Source: Allobosea sp. Root483D1 | Lineage (GTDB): Bacteria > Pseudomonadota > Alphaproteobacteria > Rhizobiales > Beijerinckiaceae | DNA length: 64,000 nt | Direction of reading: 5' to 3' | Assembly: GCF_001429505.1 (NCBI RefSeq) | Contig: NZ_LMJW01000006.1 | Location: 57,843-121,842, forward strand | Shown here: positions 1 through 9,174 of the stretch, in pieces | How the letters are laid out: each line of letters begins with the position of its first letter | How positions within the stretch are numbered: position 1 is the stretch's first letter | Program-made: the position numbers and the translations under genes | The notes under the pieces: generated by a model | Seen by the model: the letters and a program-made list of their open reading frames with translations, nothing else | What the model was told of the DNA's origin: nothing | Database searches by the model: none

Positions 1-1715
1 TGTTCGGCCGGCGCCTGGCGCGTGCGGTCTCGGGGCGGGCTGCGTCGAGCCTGACCCGGCGCATCGTCGTCCTCAACCTCGCCGGCCTCGTGGCGCTGCT
101 CGTCGGCTTTCTCTACCTCAACCAGTTTCGCGAGGGCCTGATCGAGGCGCGGGTGCAGAGCCTTCTGACGCAGGGCGAGATCATCGCCGGCGCCATCGCT
201 GCCTCCGCCACGGTCGAGACCGATACGATCGCGATCGATCCGGACAAGCTCCTGCAGATGCAGGCCGGCGAGAGCGGGGCCATCGCCGAGGATCCGCTCG
301 ACTTCTCGATCAACCCGGAGAAGGTCGCCCCGCTGCTGCGCCGGCTGGTGACGCCGACCAAGACGCGCGCCCGCATCTACGACAAGGACGGGATGCTGAC
401 GCTCGATTCGCGCAACCTCTATTCGCGCGGCGATATCTTGCGGCTCGACCTGCCGCGCATCGGCGAGAGCGACGAGCCACCGCTGTTCGAGCGCACCTGG
501 AACCTGCTCCGCAACCGCCTCGGCCGTGCCGACGTGCCGGCCTATGACGATTTCGCCAACGCCAACGGCAAGTCCTATACCGAGGTCGCCCGGGCGCTGG
601 CCGGCTCGCCGGCGAGCGTGGTGCGGGTCAACACACGCGGCGAGACCATCGTCTCGGTGGCGGTGCCGGTGCAGCGCTTCCGGGCCGTGCGCGGCGCGCT
701 GCTGCTGTCGACGCAGGGCGGCGACATCGATGCCGTCATCGCCTCCGAGCGCTACGCGATCTTCCAGGTCTTCGCGGTCGCGGCCGGCGTGATGATCATC
801 CTGTCGGTGCTGCTCGCCGGAACCATCGCCGAGCCGATCCGCAAGCTCGCCGACGCGGCCCAGCGCGTGCGCCGCGGCGTCAAGTCGCGCGAGGAGATCC
901 CGGATTTCTCTAGCCGCCATGACGAGATCGGCCACCTCTCCGGCTCGTTCCGCGAGATGACACAGGCGCTCTACAATCGCATGGAGGCAATCGAGCGCTT
1001 CGCCGCCGACGTCGCCCATGAGCTCAAGAACCCGCTGACCTCGCTGCGCAGCGCGGTCGAGACTCTGCCGCTGGCCAAGAGCGAGGAGTCGCGCGGGCGC
1101 CTGCTCGCGGTGATCCGCCATGACGTGAAGCGGCTCGACCGGCTGATCACCGACATCTCGGATGCATCGCGCCTCGATGCCGAGCTCGCCCGCGACGACG
1201 CTGCTCCGCTCGACGTCGCGCAATTGCTCGAGGCGGTCGTCTCGGTCCAGAACCAGATCAGCCGCGACGGCCAGCCCGTCGTCGAGCTCGCGATCGACCG
1301 GCGCGGCCAGCGCCCGGGCGGCGATCCGTTCCGCGTGATGGGCCACGATTCCCGCCTCGGCCAGGTCTTCGTCAACCTGATCGAGAACGCCCGCTCGTTC
1401 TCGCCCGCCGACAATCCGGTCAGGGTCAAGCTCTCCCGCGTTGCCGGCGACGTGCTGATCACCATCGAGGATGACGGCCCCGGCATTCCGCCGCATGCGC
1501 TGGAGCGGATCTTCGAGCGCTTCTACACCGACCGGCCGGAGAGTGGCTTCGGCCAGAATTCGGGCCTCGGCCTCTCGATCTCGCGCCAGATCGTCGAAGC
1601 CCATCGCGGCACGATCCGGGCCGAGAACCGTTACGCCTCCGAGCAGTCGGAAGGCGAGGACAAGCGGCTCGGTGCACGGTTCGTCGTGCGCCTGCCGGCG
1701 GCGCAGCAGGCATGA
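1..1715 (+). CDS. chvG: Sensor histidine kinase ChvG (5' end outside window)
   Basis: Membrane-bound histidine kinase of the ChvG/ChvI (ExoS/ChvI) acid and envelope-stress system of Rhizobiales. The frame is open from base 3, so the true start lies upstream; a GTG at 90 falls inside the first membrane segment and is not the start. In order: a membrane segment (residues ~22-40 of the visible part), a ~200-residue periplasmic sensor domain, a second membrane segment (near bases 770-830), a HAMP linker, the H-box DVAHELKNPLTSL with the phospho-accepting His codon at 1017-1019, N-box NLIENA, G1 DDGPGIP and G2 GLGLSISRQ. It overlaps hprK by 4 bases (ATGA). Linkage with hprK, EIIA and HPr is characteristic of the order; chvI would be expected upstream. 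Function is inferred from family and context, with high confidence. Confidence 0.93.
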   Translation, partial: FGRRLARAVSGRAASSLTRRIVVLNLAGLVALLVGFLYLNQFREGLIEARVQSLLTQGEIIAGAIAASATVETDTIAIDPDKLLQMQAGESGAIAEDPLDFSINPEKVAPLLRRLVTPTKTRARIYDKDGMLTLDSRNLYSRGDILRLDLPRIGESDEPPLFERTWNLLRNRLGRADVPAYDDFANANGKSYTEVARALAGSPASVVRVNTRGETIVSVAVPVQRFRAVRGALLLSTQGGDIDAVIASERYAIFQVFAVAAGVMIILSVLLAGTIAEPIRKLADAAQRVRRGVKSREEIPDFSSRHDEIGHLSGSFREMTQALYNRMEAIERFAADVAHELKNPLTSLRSAVETLPLAKSEESRGRLLAVIRHDVKRLDRLITDISDASRLDAELARDDAAPLDVAQLLEAVVSVQNQISRDGQPVVELAIDRRGQRPGGDPFRVMGHDSRLGQVFVNLIENARSFSPADNPVRVKLSRVAGDVLITIEDDGPGIPPHALERIFERFYTDRPESGFGQNSGLGLSISRQIVEAHRGTIRAENRYASEQSEGEDKRLGARFVVRLPAAQQA

Positions 1716-2164
1716 CCGCAGCGCCTCCGCTTCGCCTGCACGCCAGTGCCGTGGTGGTCGGCGAGGCCGGCATCCTGATCCGCGGTCCGTCGGGCGCCGG
1801 CAAGTCGAGCCTGGCGCTGGCGCTGATCGCGCTTGCGCGATCGCAGGGGCGCTTTGCCCGGCTGGTCGCCGACGACCGCACCGAGGTCACCGCCCGCGCC
1901 GGCCGTCTCCTCGCCGCGCCGGTGCCGCCGATCGAGGGGATGATCGAGCGCCGCGGCCTCGGCCTGACGCCGGAGCCCTATCTCGCGACGGCGGTGATCC
2001 GGTTCGTGATCGATTGCGGCGCCGAGCCCGAGCGCATGCCGGAACCGGAGGCGCTGGTCGAGACCATCGCCGGCGTCACCCTGCCGCGATTGCCCCTGCT
2101 GCCGAGGGCAGGCGACGAACGTCTGATACTGACGGCGCTTGCGCTCTTTGCAGGCTCTGATTGA
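1712..2164 (+). CDS. hprK: HPr kinase/phosphorylase, short alphaproteobacterial form
   Basis: 150-residue HPr kinase lacking the N-terminal domain of the Firmicute enzyme, as usual in Alphaproteobacteria. The P-loop GPSGAGKS is at residues 25-32, followed by the VADDRTEV stretch of the catalytic core and the IEGMIERRGLGL segment. It phosphorylates HPr on the regulatory serine, which is present in the HPr encoded at 2668. Its start codon overlaps the chvG stop (ATGA), so translation is probably coupled. In this group the incomplete PTS regulates rather than transports sugars (family knowledge). Very confident on family. Confidence 0.93.
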   Translation: MTAAPPLRLHASAVVVGEAGILIRGPSGAGKSSLALALIALARSQGRFARLVADDRTEVTARAGRLLAAPVPPIEGMIERRGLGLTPEPYLATAVIRFVIDCGAEPERMPEPEALVETIAGVTLPRLPLLPRAGDERLILTALALFAGSD

Positions 2165-2269
2165 ATTGCCTTCGACGAGTTCGAGACAAGCGCCTTGCCT
2201 ATCTTTCGCACCTGCCGCATAAACCGCGACCTTGTCCGGGTGCCGATGGGCGCTCTTCGGTGGGACTGA

Positions 2270-2671
2270 ATGATCGGACTCGTGCTTGTCACGCATGGGC
2301 ACCTGGCGACGGAATTCCGCGCCGCGCTCGAACATGTCGTTGGCCCGCAAGCCAACCTGGCCACAATCGCCATCGCCCCCGATGACGATATGGAGGGCCG
2401 TCGGCGCGACATCATCGCGGCGGTCGAGCAGGTCGAGACCGGCAAGGGCGTCATCGTCCTGACCGACATGTTCGGCGGCACGCCCTCCAACCTCGCCATC
2501 TCCGTGATGGAGCCGGGCCGGATCGACGTCGTCGCCGGCATCAACCTGCCGATGCTGATCAAGCTCGCCAGCGTGCGCGAGGAGAAGACCCTCGACGAGG
2601 CTGTCAGCAGCGCGCAGGATGCCGGTCGCAAGTATATAACGGTGGCCAGCCGCGTACTGGCGGGCAAATGA
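2270..2671 (+). CDS. PTS EIIA of the mannose family (regulatory)
   Basis: 133-residue EIIA-Man domain. The phosphorylatable His is His9 in the N-terminal LVTHGHLATEF motif; the LTDMFGGTPSN segment is typical of the fold. No EIIB, EIIC or EIID partner is nearby, so this is the lone EIIA that receives phosphate from HPr in the regulatory PTS of Rhizobiales. It follows hprK after a 105-base gap and overlaps the HPr gene by 4 bases (ATGA). Sometimes labelled ptsM or manX; I leave the symbol open. Confidence 0.92.
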   Translation: MIGLVLVTHGHLATEFRAALEHVVGPQANLATIAIAPDDDMEGRRRDIIAAVEQVETGKGVIVLTDMFGGTPSNLAISVMEPGRIDVVAGINLPMLIKLASVREEKTLDEAVSSAQDAGRKYITVASRVLAGK

Positions 2672-3021
2672 GGTCCGGCGTGCAGGACATGCGCGAAGAA
2701 GACGTTCGCGACGAGGATTGCGACTGCTCCGAGGTCGAGATTCCGGCCGGCGCCGTCTATGGCGAGTTCCAGATCATCAACAAGAAGGGCCTGCACGCCC
2801 GCGCCACGGCGAAATTCGTGCAATGTGCCAGCCAGTTCGACGCCGACATCACCGTCTCCCGCTGCGGCGAGACGGTCGGCGCCACCTCGATCATGGGCAT
2901 CCTGACGCTGGGCGCCGGCATCGGCTCGACCATCACCGTGGTCGCCAAGGGCGCCGACGCCAATGACGCGCTGCAGGCGCTGGGCGCGCTCGTCGCCGAC
3001 AGGTTCGGCGAGGGCGAATAG
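2668..3021 (+). CDS. Phosphocarrier protein HPr (NPr-like)
   Basis: 117-residue HPr with an acidic N-terminal extension of about 30 residues. The catalytic His43 sits in KKGLHARATAKF and the regulatory Ser74 in ATSIMGILTLG, the target of HPr kinase. The chosen ATG overlaps the EIIA stop by 4 bases; a second ATG at 2689 would shorten the extension by seven residues. It completes the hprK-EIIA-HPr set; EI (ptsP) is not in the window. Confident on family; whether to call it ptsH or ptsO cannot be settled from sequence alone. Confidence 0.92.
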   Translation: MRSGVQDMREEDVRDEDCDCSEVEIPAGAVYGEFQIINKKGLHARATAKFVQCASQFDADITVSRCGETVGATSIMGILTLGAGIGSTITVVAKGADANDALQALGALVADRFGEGE

Positions 3022-3157
3022 CTCCCGGACCGTCATTCCCGGACGCAGCGCAGACCCGGGAATCTCTTTCAGAATGCGGTACCAGTCGTAACCTCACCGT
3101 CGTGAGATGCGCGTGGGCGAGCCCGAGCATGACGCGCTTCCCCGCTCGTCGTCGCAG

Positions 3158-3179
3158 GATATAAAGACATCTTTATATC
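3158..3179. promoter_or_regulatory. Perfect palindrome, candidate SahR-type operator of ahcY
   Basis: Two 10-base arms, GATATAAAGA and TCTTTATATC, separated by CA. The site is AT-rich in a GC-rich gap and ends 72 bases before the ahcY start. ArsR-family repressors of the methionine cycle (SahR-like) bind AT-rich palindromes upstream of ahcY and metF in Proteobacteria; that link is inference. No riboswitch-like fold was recognised here. Confidence 0.6.
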
Positions 3180-3251
3180 TTTGATTGCCTTCCCGCGGGC
3201 GCCCTGCTAGAGAGCCGCCCATCATTCAGCGCGATCTATTGGAGCAGCCCC

Positions 3252-4652
3252 GTGTCGAAGCAGGATTACGTCGTCAAGGACATCAGCCTCGCGGATTACG
3301 GCCGCAAGGAAATCAACATGGCCCAGGACGAGATGCCGGGCCTGATGGCGATCCGCGCCGAGCACAAGGGCAAGGCCCCGCTCAAGGGCGCCCGCGTCGC
3401 CGGCTGCCTGCACATGACCATCCAGACCGCCGTGCTGATCGAGACGCTGACCGAGCTCGGCGCCGACGTCCGCTGGTCCTCCTGCAACATCTTCTCGACC
3501 CAGGACCACGCCGCCGCCGCGATCGCCGCGACCGGCGTGCCGGTCTTCGCCATCAAGGGCGAGACGCTGGAAGAGTACTGGGAATACGTGCTGCGCACCG
3601 CGACCTGGGGCGACGGCGGCACGCCCAACATGATCCTCGACGATGGCGGCGACCTGACCATGCTGATCATCCTCGGCGCCGAGGCCGAGGCCGGCAAGGC
3701 CGAGTTCCTCGACAAGCCTGGCAATGAGGAAGAGACGATCTTCTTCAAGCTGATCAAGCGCGAGCTGAAAGCCAATCCGGGCTGGTTCACCAAGACCCGC
3801 GCCGCGATCAAGGGCGTCTCCGAGGAGACCACCACCGGCGTGCACCGCCTGTACGAGCTCGCCAAGGCGGGCCGCCTGCCCTTCCCGGCGATCAACGTCA
3901 ACGACTCCGTCACCAAGTCGAAGTTCGACAACCTCTATGGCTGCCGTGAATCGCTGGTCGATGCCATCCGCCGCGGTACAGACGTGATGATGTCGGGCAA
4001 GGTCGCGGTCGTCGCCGGCTATGGCGACGTCGGCAAGGGCTCGGCCGCCTCGCTGCGCCAGGCCGGCTGCCGCGTGCTCGTCACCGAAGTCGATCCGATC
4101 TGCGCCCTGCAGGCGGCGATGGAAGGCTACGAGGTCGTCACCATGGAGGATGCCGCGCCGCGCGCCGATATCTTCTGCACCGCGACCGGCAATCTCGACG
4201 TCATCACCGTCGACCACATGCGCGCTATGAAGCACCGCGCCATCGTCTGCAACATCGGCCACTTCGACTCGGAGATCCAGGTCGCCGGCCTGAAGAACTT
4301 CAAATGGGACAACGTCAAGCCGCAGGTCGACGAGATCGAGTTCCCCGACGGCAAGCGTATCATCCTGCTCTCGGAAGGCCGCCTGGTGAACCTCGGCAAC
4401 GCGACTGGCCACCCGTCCTTCGTGATGTCCTGCTCGTTCTCGAACCAGACGCTGGCCCAGATCGAGCTCTGGAACCACCACGCCAAGTACGAAAACAAGG
4501 TCTACACCCTGCCCAAGCACCTCGATGAGAAGGTCGCGGCGCTTCACCTCGCCAAGGTCGGCGCCAAGCTGACCAAGCTCAACGACGCCCAGGCGAAGTA
4601 TATCGGCGTGGCACAGACCGGTCCGTTCAAGCCGGAGCTCTATCGCTACTGA
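3252..4652 (+). CDS. ahcY: Adenosylhomocysteinase
   Basis: 466-residue S-adenosyl-L-homocysteine hydrolase, which converts SAH to adenosine and homocysteine with bound NAD and keeps methyltransferases free of product inhibition. Seen: the substrate-domain segment [15 protein letters not shown], the CNIFSTQDH segment, the NAD-binding loop [10 protein letters not shown] and the C-terminal KPELYRY end typical of the family. Length is normal. Start is GTG at 3252, nine bases after a GGAG. It has its own promoter region containing a palindrome (3158-3179) and ends at a strong terminator, so it is probably a single transcription unit. Confidence 0.98.
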   Translation: MSKQDYVVKDISLADYGRKEINMAQDEMPGLMAIRAEHKGKAPLKGARVAGCLHMTIQTAVLIETLTELGADVRWSSCNIFSTQDHAAAAIAATGVPVFAIKGETLEEYWEYVLRTATWGDGGTPNMILDDGGDLTMLIILGAEAEAGKAEFLDKPGNEEETIFFKLIKRELKANPGWFTKTRAAIKGVSEETTTGVHRLYELAKAGRLPFPAINVNDSVTKSKFDNLYGCRESLVDAIRRGTDVMMSGKVAVVAGYGDVGKGSAASLRQAGCRVLVTEVDPICALQAAMEGYEVVTMEDAAPRADIFCTATGNLDVITVDHMRAMKHRAIVCNIGHFDSEIQVAGLKNFKWDNVKPQVDEIEFPDGKRIILLSEGRLVNLGNATGHPSFVMSCSFSNQTLAQIELWNHHAKYENKVYTLPKHLDEKVAALHLAKVGAKLTKLNDAQAKYIGVAQTGPFKPELYRY

Positions 4653-4736
4653 CGAGCTCCGCCTGGCCGCTGCCGGCCGGGCGAAGCGACGTCGCGCCGC
4701 CGGGAGCCTGTTTCCGGACCCGGCGCCACATTCGAG

Positions 4737-4762
4737 AAGCCCGGCCTCGTGCCGGGCTTTTT
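4737..4762 (+). terminator. Rho-independent terminator of ahcY
   Basis: Nine-base stem AAGCCCGGC/GCCGGGCTT with a CTCGT loop followed by a run of T, 84 bases after the ahcY stop. Confidence 0.85.
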
Positions 4763-4816
4763 CGCATCTGCAGTCGATTTGTCGTGCCGGATACCACTAA
4801 TAGATGCGCCGAGCTG

Positions 4817-4842
4817 GCCAGCATCAACTTGTTGATGCTGGC
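4817..4842. repeat. 26-base perfect palindrome upstream of divL
   Basis: Arms GCCAGCATCAAC and GTTGATGCTGGC around a TT centre, twelve perfectly matched pairs. No T-run follows on either strand, so it reads more like an operator or an RNA hairpin than a terminator. It is 257 bases before the divL start. Confidence 0.6.
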
Positions 4843-5098
4843 GCGGTGAGGCCGGGCGCGACCGCCGCCATTCGACCTTTACTGTCGATTAAGCACTTCC
4901 TGCCGGAGTCCTGCGGTGATTACAGTGGCACTGATTCGGGCTGCCGGCAGGCTCTGCACGCGGCGTCCGGTTTCGTGCAGCGGTGGCTTTGCGGGTTGCG
5001 GGCGTGGGTCCTTCAGGGGAGCCAGGGCCGGCTGCCGCGTTGATGAGCTCCCGCCGATGGCGGCCAGATCACGGGCCTGGAACAGGACGGATGCGAGA

Positions 5099-7573
5099 AT
5101 GAGACGGGCAAGGCAGGTCGGGCGGGAGATGAACGGAGCGGTCCGCTTCCTCCTGCCCGGGCTTGCCGGCGTAGCGCCGGCTCCCGCTCTCGCGCAGGCC
5201 GAGATGCTGCTGCCCCTGCGGCCCGACTGGCTCAGTGCCGGCGGTCTTTCGCTGATCTTCGTCGGACTCGTCGTCTTCGCCACGACCACCTCGATCCTCT
5301 ATGTTCGCGAGCGTTCGCGCTGGACGAGGCGGGAAGGTGAGCTCGCCGCCGGGCTGGAGGCGACGCGAGGCCATCAGGAGCGGCTCAATGCCCTGCTCGG
5401 CAGCGATCGCCAGGTCGTGCTGAGCTGGGATGGGCCGAAGGCGAGCCCCGTGGTCGAAGGCGACAGCGGCTTCCTCGGCATCGGCGGCTCCGCCCCGGCG
5501 CTGGCCTATGGCACCTGGGCAGGGCCTGCCGAAGCAAAACGACTCGAACTTGCGACCGAGGCCCTCAAGGAGCGCGGCGAGGCCTTCGCCTTCACCTTCA
5601 AGGCCAAGGCCGGGCGCTTCGTCGACGTCGAGGGCCGGCCCGTCGCCGGCCGCGCCGTGATCCGCCTGCGCGAGGTCGGCGGCGAACGCGCCCGGGCGCT
5701 GGCGCTCGAAGATGAGCTCGGCAAGCTCGCCAGCAACCATGCTGCGCTCACGACATTGCTCGCCGGCGTGCCGCAGCCGGTCTGGATGCGCGCCACCGAT
5801 GGCCGCTTGACCTGGGTCAACGCCGCCTATGCCCGCGCCGTCGAGGCCTCGGACAGTCAGCAGGCGGTCACGGCCGGGCTCGACCTGTTCGATCGCAGCG
5901 AGCGCGAGGCCGCCGCCAAGGCCCGCAAGGACGGCCGCGTCTTCCAGCTGCGCGCGCCCGTCGTCATGGCCGGCCAGCGCCGCATCGTCGATGTCCTGGA
6001 GACGCCGACGCCGTCGGGCTATGCCGGCATCGCTACCGATATGAGCGAGCTGGAGGCGGTCCGCGCCGACCTGCAGCGCCAGATGGACGCGCATGTGCGC
6101 ACCCTCGACCGTCTCAAGACCGGCGTCGCCGTCTTCGACGCCTCCCAGCGCCTGGTCTATCGCAACAGCGGCTACGAGGCACTCTGGTCGCTCGATACCG
6201 GCTTCCTCGATTCGAGCCCCGGCGACGGCGAGATCCTCGACCGGCTGCGCACCGAACGGCGCCTGCCCGAGCTCGGCGACTACCGGACCTGGAAGGCCCA
6301 GGTGCACGCCGCCTATACCGCGACCCGCGCCAGCGAGGACTGGTGGTATCTGCCTGACGGACGCACCGTCCATGTCGTCGCCAGCCCGAACCCGCAGGGC
6401 GGCGTCACTTATCTCTTCGACGACGAGACCGAGCGCTTCACCCTCGAATCGCGCTTCAACGCGCTCTCTCGCACCCAGCGCGAGACGCTCGACTCGCTGC
6501 GCGAGGGCGTCGCCGTGTTCGGTTCGGACGGACGCCTCAAGCTCTCCAACCCAGCCTTCGCCCAGCTCTGGAAGCTCTCGGCCGAGCGCGCCGCCGCCGC
6601 GCCGCATATCGACGAGGTCGTGACCCTGAGCCGCCCGCTCTTCCCCGACGATGCCGTCTGGACGGAGATCCGCAGCGCGGTCGCCGGCGTGCGCGATGCG
6701 CGCGAGGATTATCGCTGCCATATGGAACGCCGCGACGGCACGGTGCTCGACTGTACGGCCACGCCGCTGCCCGATGGCGCTACGCTGATCACCTTCGCCG
6801 ACGTCACCGCCGGCGTGAACGTCGAGCGGGCGCTGACCGAGCGCAACGACGCGCTGGAGCGCGCTTCGCGGCTGCGCGAGGAGTTCGTGCATCATGTCTC
6901 ATACGAATTACGCTCGCCGCTGACCAACATCATCGGTTTCGCGCAATTGCTCGGCGAGGAGACGGTCGGTGCGCTGAACGAGAAGCAGCGCGACTATGCC
7001 GGCCATATCGTGCGCTCCTCCGGCGCGCTTCTCGCCATCATCAACGACATTCTCGACCTCGCCTCGATCGATAATGGCGCGCTCGCGCTCGATCTCGAGG
7101 AGGTCGACGTCGCCAAGAGCATCGCCCAGGCCGCGACCGGGCTGCAGGACCGTCTCGCCGACAGCAAGCTCAGGCTGCAGGTCGACATCGCGCCCCAGAC
7201 CGGGCCGCTACGCGCCGATCCCAAGCGCCTGCGCCAGATCCTGTTCAACCTGCTCTCCAACGCCATCGGCTTCTCGCAACCCGGCCAGACCGTCCGCGTC
7301 AGCGCCGGCCGCTTCGGCGGCGAGATCCGCATCACTGTCGCCGACGAGGGCCGTGGTATCCCCGACGAGGTCAAGGAGAAGGTCTTCGACCGCTTCGAGA
7401 GCCATTCGCTGGGATCGCGCCATCGCGGCGTCGGGCTCGGCCTGTCGATGGTGCGCTCGATCGTCGAACTGCATGGCGGCCGTGTCGAGCTCGATTCCGC
7501 CCTGGGTCAGGGCACGCGCGTCACCGCCGTCTTCCCGCCTGAAGGCATGCGCATCTCGGACGCCGCGGAATGA
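5099..7573 (+). CDS. divL: Cell-cycle pseudo-histidine kinase DivL
   Basis: PAS-containing membrane kinase homologue of Caulobacter DivL, a regulator of the CckA-ChpT-CtrA phosphorelay. An N-terminal hydrophobic stretch and a transmembrane segment (about residues 45-65) precede several PAS-like domains, then the dimerisation helix. The H-box reads HVSYELRSPLTNI: the usual His is Tyr602 (codon 6902-6904), the hallmark of DivL. The ATP-binding part is intact (NLLSNAIGF, DEGRGIPDEV, GVGLGLSMVR). Start ATG 5099 follows AGGACGG; ATG 5129 is an alternative. It overlaps the next gene by 4 bases. Location after ahcY matches other Hyphomicrobiales (recollection). Confidence 0.9.
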   Translation: MRRARQVGREMNGAVRFLLPGLAGVAPAPALAQAEMLLPLRPDWLSAGGLSLIFVGLVVFATTTSILYVRERSRWTRREGELAAGLEATRGHQERLNALLGSDRQVVLSWDGPKASPVVEGDSGFLGIGGSAPALAYGTWAGPAEAKRLELATEALKERGEAFAFTFKAKAGRFVDVEGRPVAGRAVIRLREVGGERARALALEDELGKLASNHAALTTLLAGVPQPVWMRATDGRLTWVNAAYARAVEASDSQQAVTAGLDLFDRSEREAAAKARKDGRVFQLRAPVVMAGQRRIVDVLETPTPSGYAGIATDMSELEAVRADLQRQMDAHVRTLDRLKTGVAVFDASQRLVYRNSGYEALWSLDTGFLDSSPGDGEILDRLRTERRLPELGDYRTWKAQVHAAYTATRASEDWWYLPDGRTVHVVASPNPQGGVTYLFDDETERFTLESRFNALSRTQRETLDSLREGVAVFGSDGRLKLSNPAFAQLWKLSAERAAAAPHIDEVVTLSRPLFPDDAVWTEIRSAVAGVRDAREDYRCHMERRDGTVLDCTATPLPDGATLITFADVTAGVNVERALTERNDALERASRLREEFVHHVSYELRSPLTNIIGFAQLLGEETVGALNEKQRDYAGHIVRSSGALLAIINDILDLASIDNGALALDLEEVDVAKSIAQAATGLQDRLADSKLRLQVDIAPQTGPLRADPKRLRQILFNLLSNAIGFSQPGQTVRVSAGRFGGEIRITVADEGRGIPDEVKEKVFDRFESHSLGSRHRGVGLGLSMVRSIVELHGGRVELDSALGQGTRVTAVFPPEGMRISDAAE

Positions 7574-9150
7574 GTGACGAGGCCGCGCGGGCGGGTACCC
7601 ATGTCGTCGTCCTGCCGGACGAGGCCGCGACGGTGCGGCTGGCGCAGGACATCGCCGATATCCTCAAGACCGGCGACGTCGTCGCCCTCTCGGGCCATCT
7701 CGGCGCCGGCAAGTCGCTCCTGGCGCGCGCCATGCTGCGCCGCCTCACCGACGATCCGGCGCTGGAAGCGCCGAGTCCGACCTTCACCCTGGTGCAGAGC
7801 TATGACAGCCCGCGCGGGCTGCTGCTGCATGCCGATCTCTACCGCGTCCGCACCCCTGACGAACTCGACGATATCGGCCTGATCGAGGATCTCGATCTCG
7901 CCGTCACCATCGTCGAATGGCCTGATCGGGCCGGGACACGTCTGCCCGGGGGAAGGCGGCTCGACATCGTGCTGGAGGTCGACCCCGAAAACCCCGAGCA
8001 GAGCCGGATCGCGACGCTCTCCGGCGGAGTGCTCTGGCGCCAGCGGCTGGCGCTGGCGATCGGGGCGCGCCGGCTCATCGACGAAGCCGGCTGGAGCGAG
8101 GCCAAGCGCGAATTCATGCTCGGCGACGCCTCGAGCCGTGCTTATGAGCGCCTGATCAGGCCATCCGGCGAGACTGCGATCCTGATGATCTCGCCGCCGC
8201 GGCCGGACGGGCCGGCGATCCGCCAGGGCAAGCCCTACAGCGCCATCGCCCATCTCGCCGAATCCGTCGACGCCTTCGTCGCCATGGACAAGGGGCTGCG
8301 CTCGCTCGGCCTCTCGGCGCCCGAGATCCTGGCGCAGGACCTCGTCACCGGCCTTCTGATCACCGAGGATCTCGGCGCCGAGCCGGTGGTCGATGCTGAT
8401 GGGCCGATTCCGGAGCGCTACGAGGCGGCCGCCCGCCTGCTCGCCGAACTGCACCGGCACGCTTTGCCGACGATCCTGCCGGTGGTGGAAGGGCGCGACC
8501 ATATCCTGCCTGACTATGATCGCGAGGCGCTGGCGATCGAGACCGAACTGGTGCTCGACTGGTATGCCCCTCACATCGCCGGCGTGACCCTGCCGGCGGT
8601 GACGCGGGCGGAGTTCAGTCGGATCTGGGAGAAGCTCTTCGACGAGCTCTTCGAGGCGCCGGCGACCTGGACATTGCGCGACTATCACTCGCCGAACCTG
8701 CTCTGGCTGCCGGATCGCGTCGGCCATGCCAGGCTCGGCCTGATCGATTTCCAGGACGCGGTGCTCGGCCACCCGGCCTATGATCTCGTCGCGCTCGGCC
8801 AGGATGCCCGCGTCGACGTGCCGGCGGCGCTGGAGTTGCGCCTGCTTGCAGCCTATGCCGGAGCGCGGCGCGGCACCGATCCGAGCTTCGACCTGCCGGG
8901 CTTTGCCCGCGCCTATGCGATCCTCGGCGCCCAGCGCAACACCAAGATCGCCGGCATCTTCGCCAGGCTCGACCGGCGCGACGGCAAGCCGGGCTATCTC
9001 AAGCACCTGCCCCGGATCGAGACCTATCTGCGCCGCAATCTCGAACAGCCGGCCCTGGCCGAGCTGAAGGCCTGGTACGAGACCTATCTGCCCAAACTTT
9101 ATGCCGGGCAGGAGGAGAGTGCGCCGGACGAGGCCAGCGACCCGGCCTGA
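7570..9150 (+). CDS. tsaE: TsaE / AmgK-like phosphotransferase fusion
   Basis: 526-residue two-domain protein. Residues ~1-155 are TsaE, the ATPase of the tRNA t6A37 threonylcarbamoylation complex: P-loop GHLGAGKS at 42-49, SPTFTLV, HADLYR and VEWPDR. Residues ~180-510 are an APH-family kinase most like AmgK, the anomeric MurNAc/GlcNAc kinase of peptidoglycan recycling, with catalytic LRDYHSPNLLWL and metal-binding LIDFQDAVLG. This fusion is known in Alphaproteobacteria. The start overlaps the divL stop (ATGA). The MurU-type nucleotidyltransferase that often follows such fusions is absent here. Whether the sugar kinase acts on MurNAc is inference. Confidence 0.92.
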   Translation: MSDEAARAGTHVVVLPDEAATVRLAQDIADILKTGDVVALSGHLGAGKSLLARAMLRRLTDDPALEAPSPTFTLVQSYDSPRGLLLHADLYRVRTPDELDDIGLIEDLDLAVTIVEWPDRAGTRLPGGRRLDIVLEVDPENPEQSRIATLSGGVLWRQRLALAIGARRLIDEAGWSEAKREFMLGDASSRAYERLIRPSGETAILMISPPRPDGPAIRQGKPYSAIAHLAESVDAFVAMDKGLRSLGLSAPEILAQDLVTGLLITEDLGAEPVVDADGPIPERYEAAARLLAELHRHALPTILPVVEGRDHILPDYDREALAIETELVLDWYAPHIAGVTLPAVTRAEFSRIWEKLFDELFEAPATWTLRDYHSPNLLWLPDRVGHARLGLIDFQDAVLGHPAYDLVALGQDARVDVPAALELRLLAAYAGARRGTDPSFDLPGFARAYAILGAQRNTKIAGIFARLDRRDGKPGYLKHLPRIETYLRRNLEQPALAELKAWYETYLPKLYAGQEESAPDEASDPA

Positions 9151-9174
9151 AAGAAGACTCAGCCCTTGCGGACA

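Larger units (their letters stand above)
4653..5098. other. ahcY-divL intergenic region (446 bases)
   Basis: Holds the ahcY terminator (4737-4762) and a 26-base perfect palindrome (4817-4842, listed separately). The rest presumably carries the divL promoter; no convincing small gene was seen. The frame of divL stays open back to 4916, but codons before about 5099 do not look like protein. Confidence 0.6.

Noticed and set aside
3022-3251. SAH or SAM riboswitch before ahcY
   Set aside because: Only a DNA-type palindrome was seen; no conserved riboswitch core was recognised.
3222-4547. Very long open frame opposite ahcY
   Set aside because: A GC-rich shadow of ahcY; its translation is His/Asp/Val-rich without any family motif.
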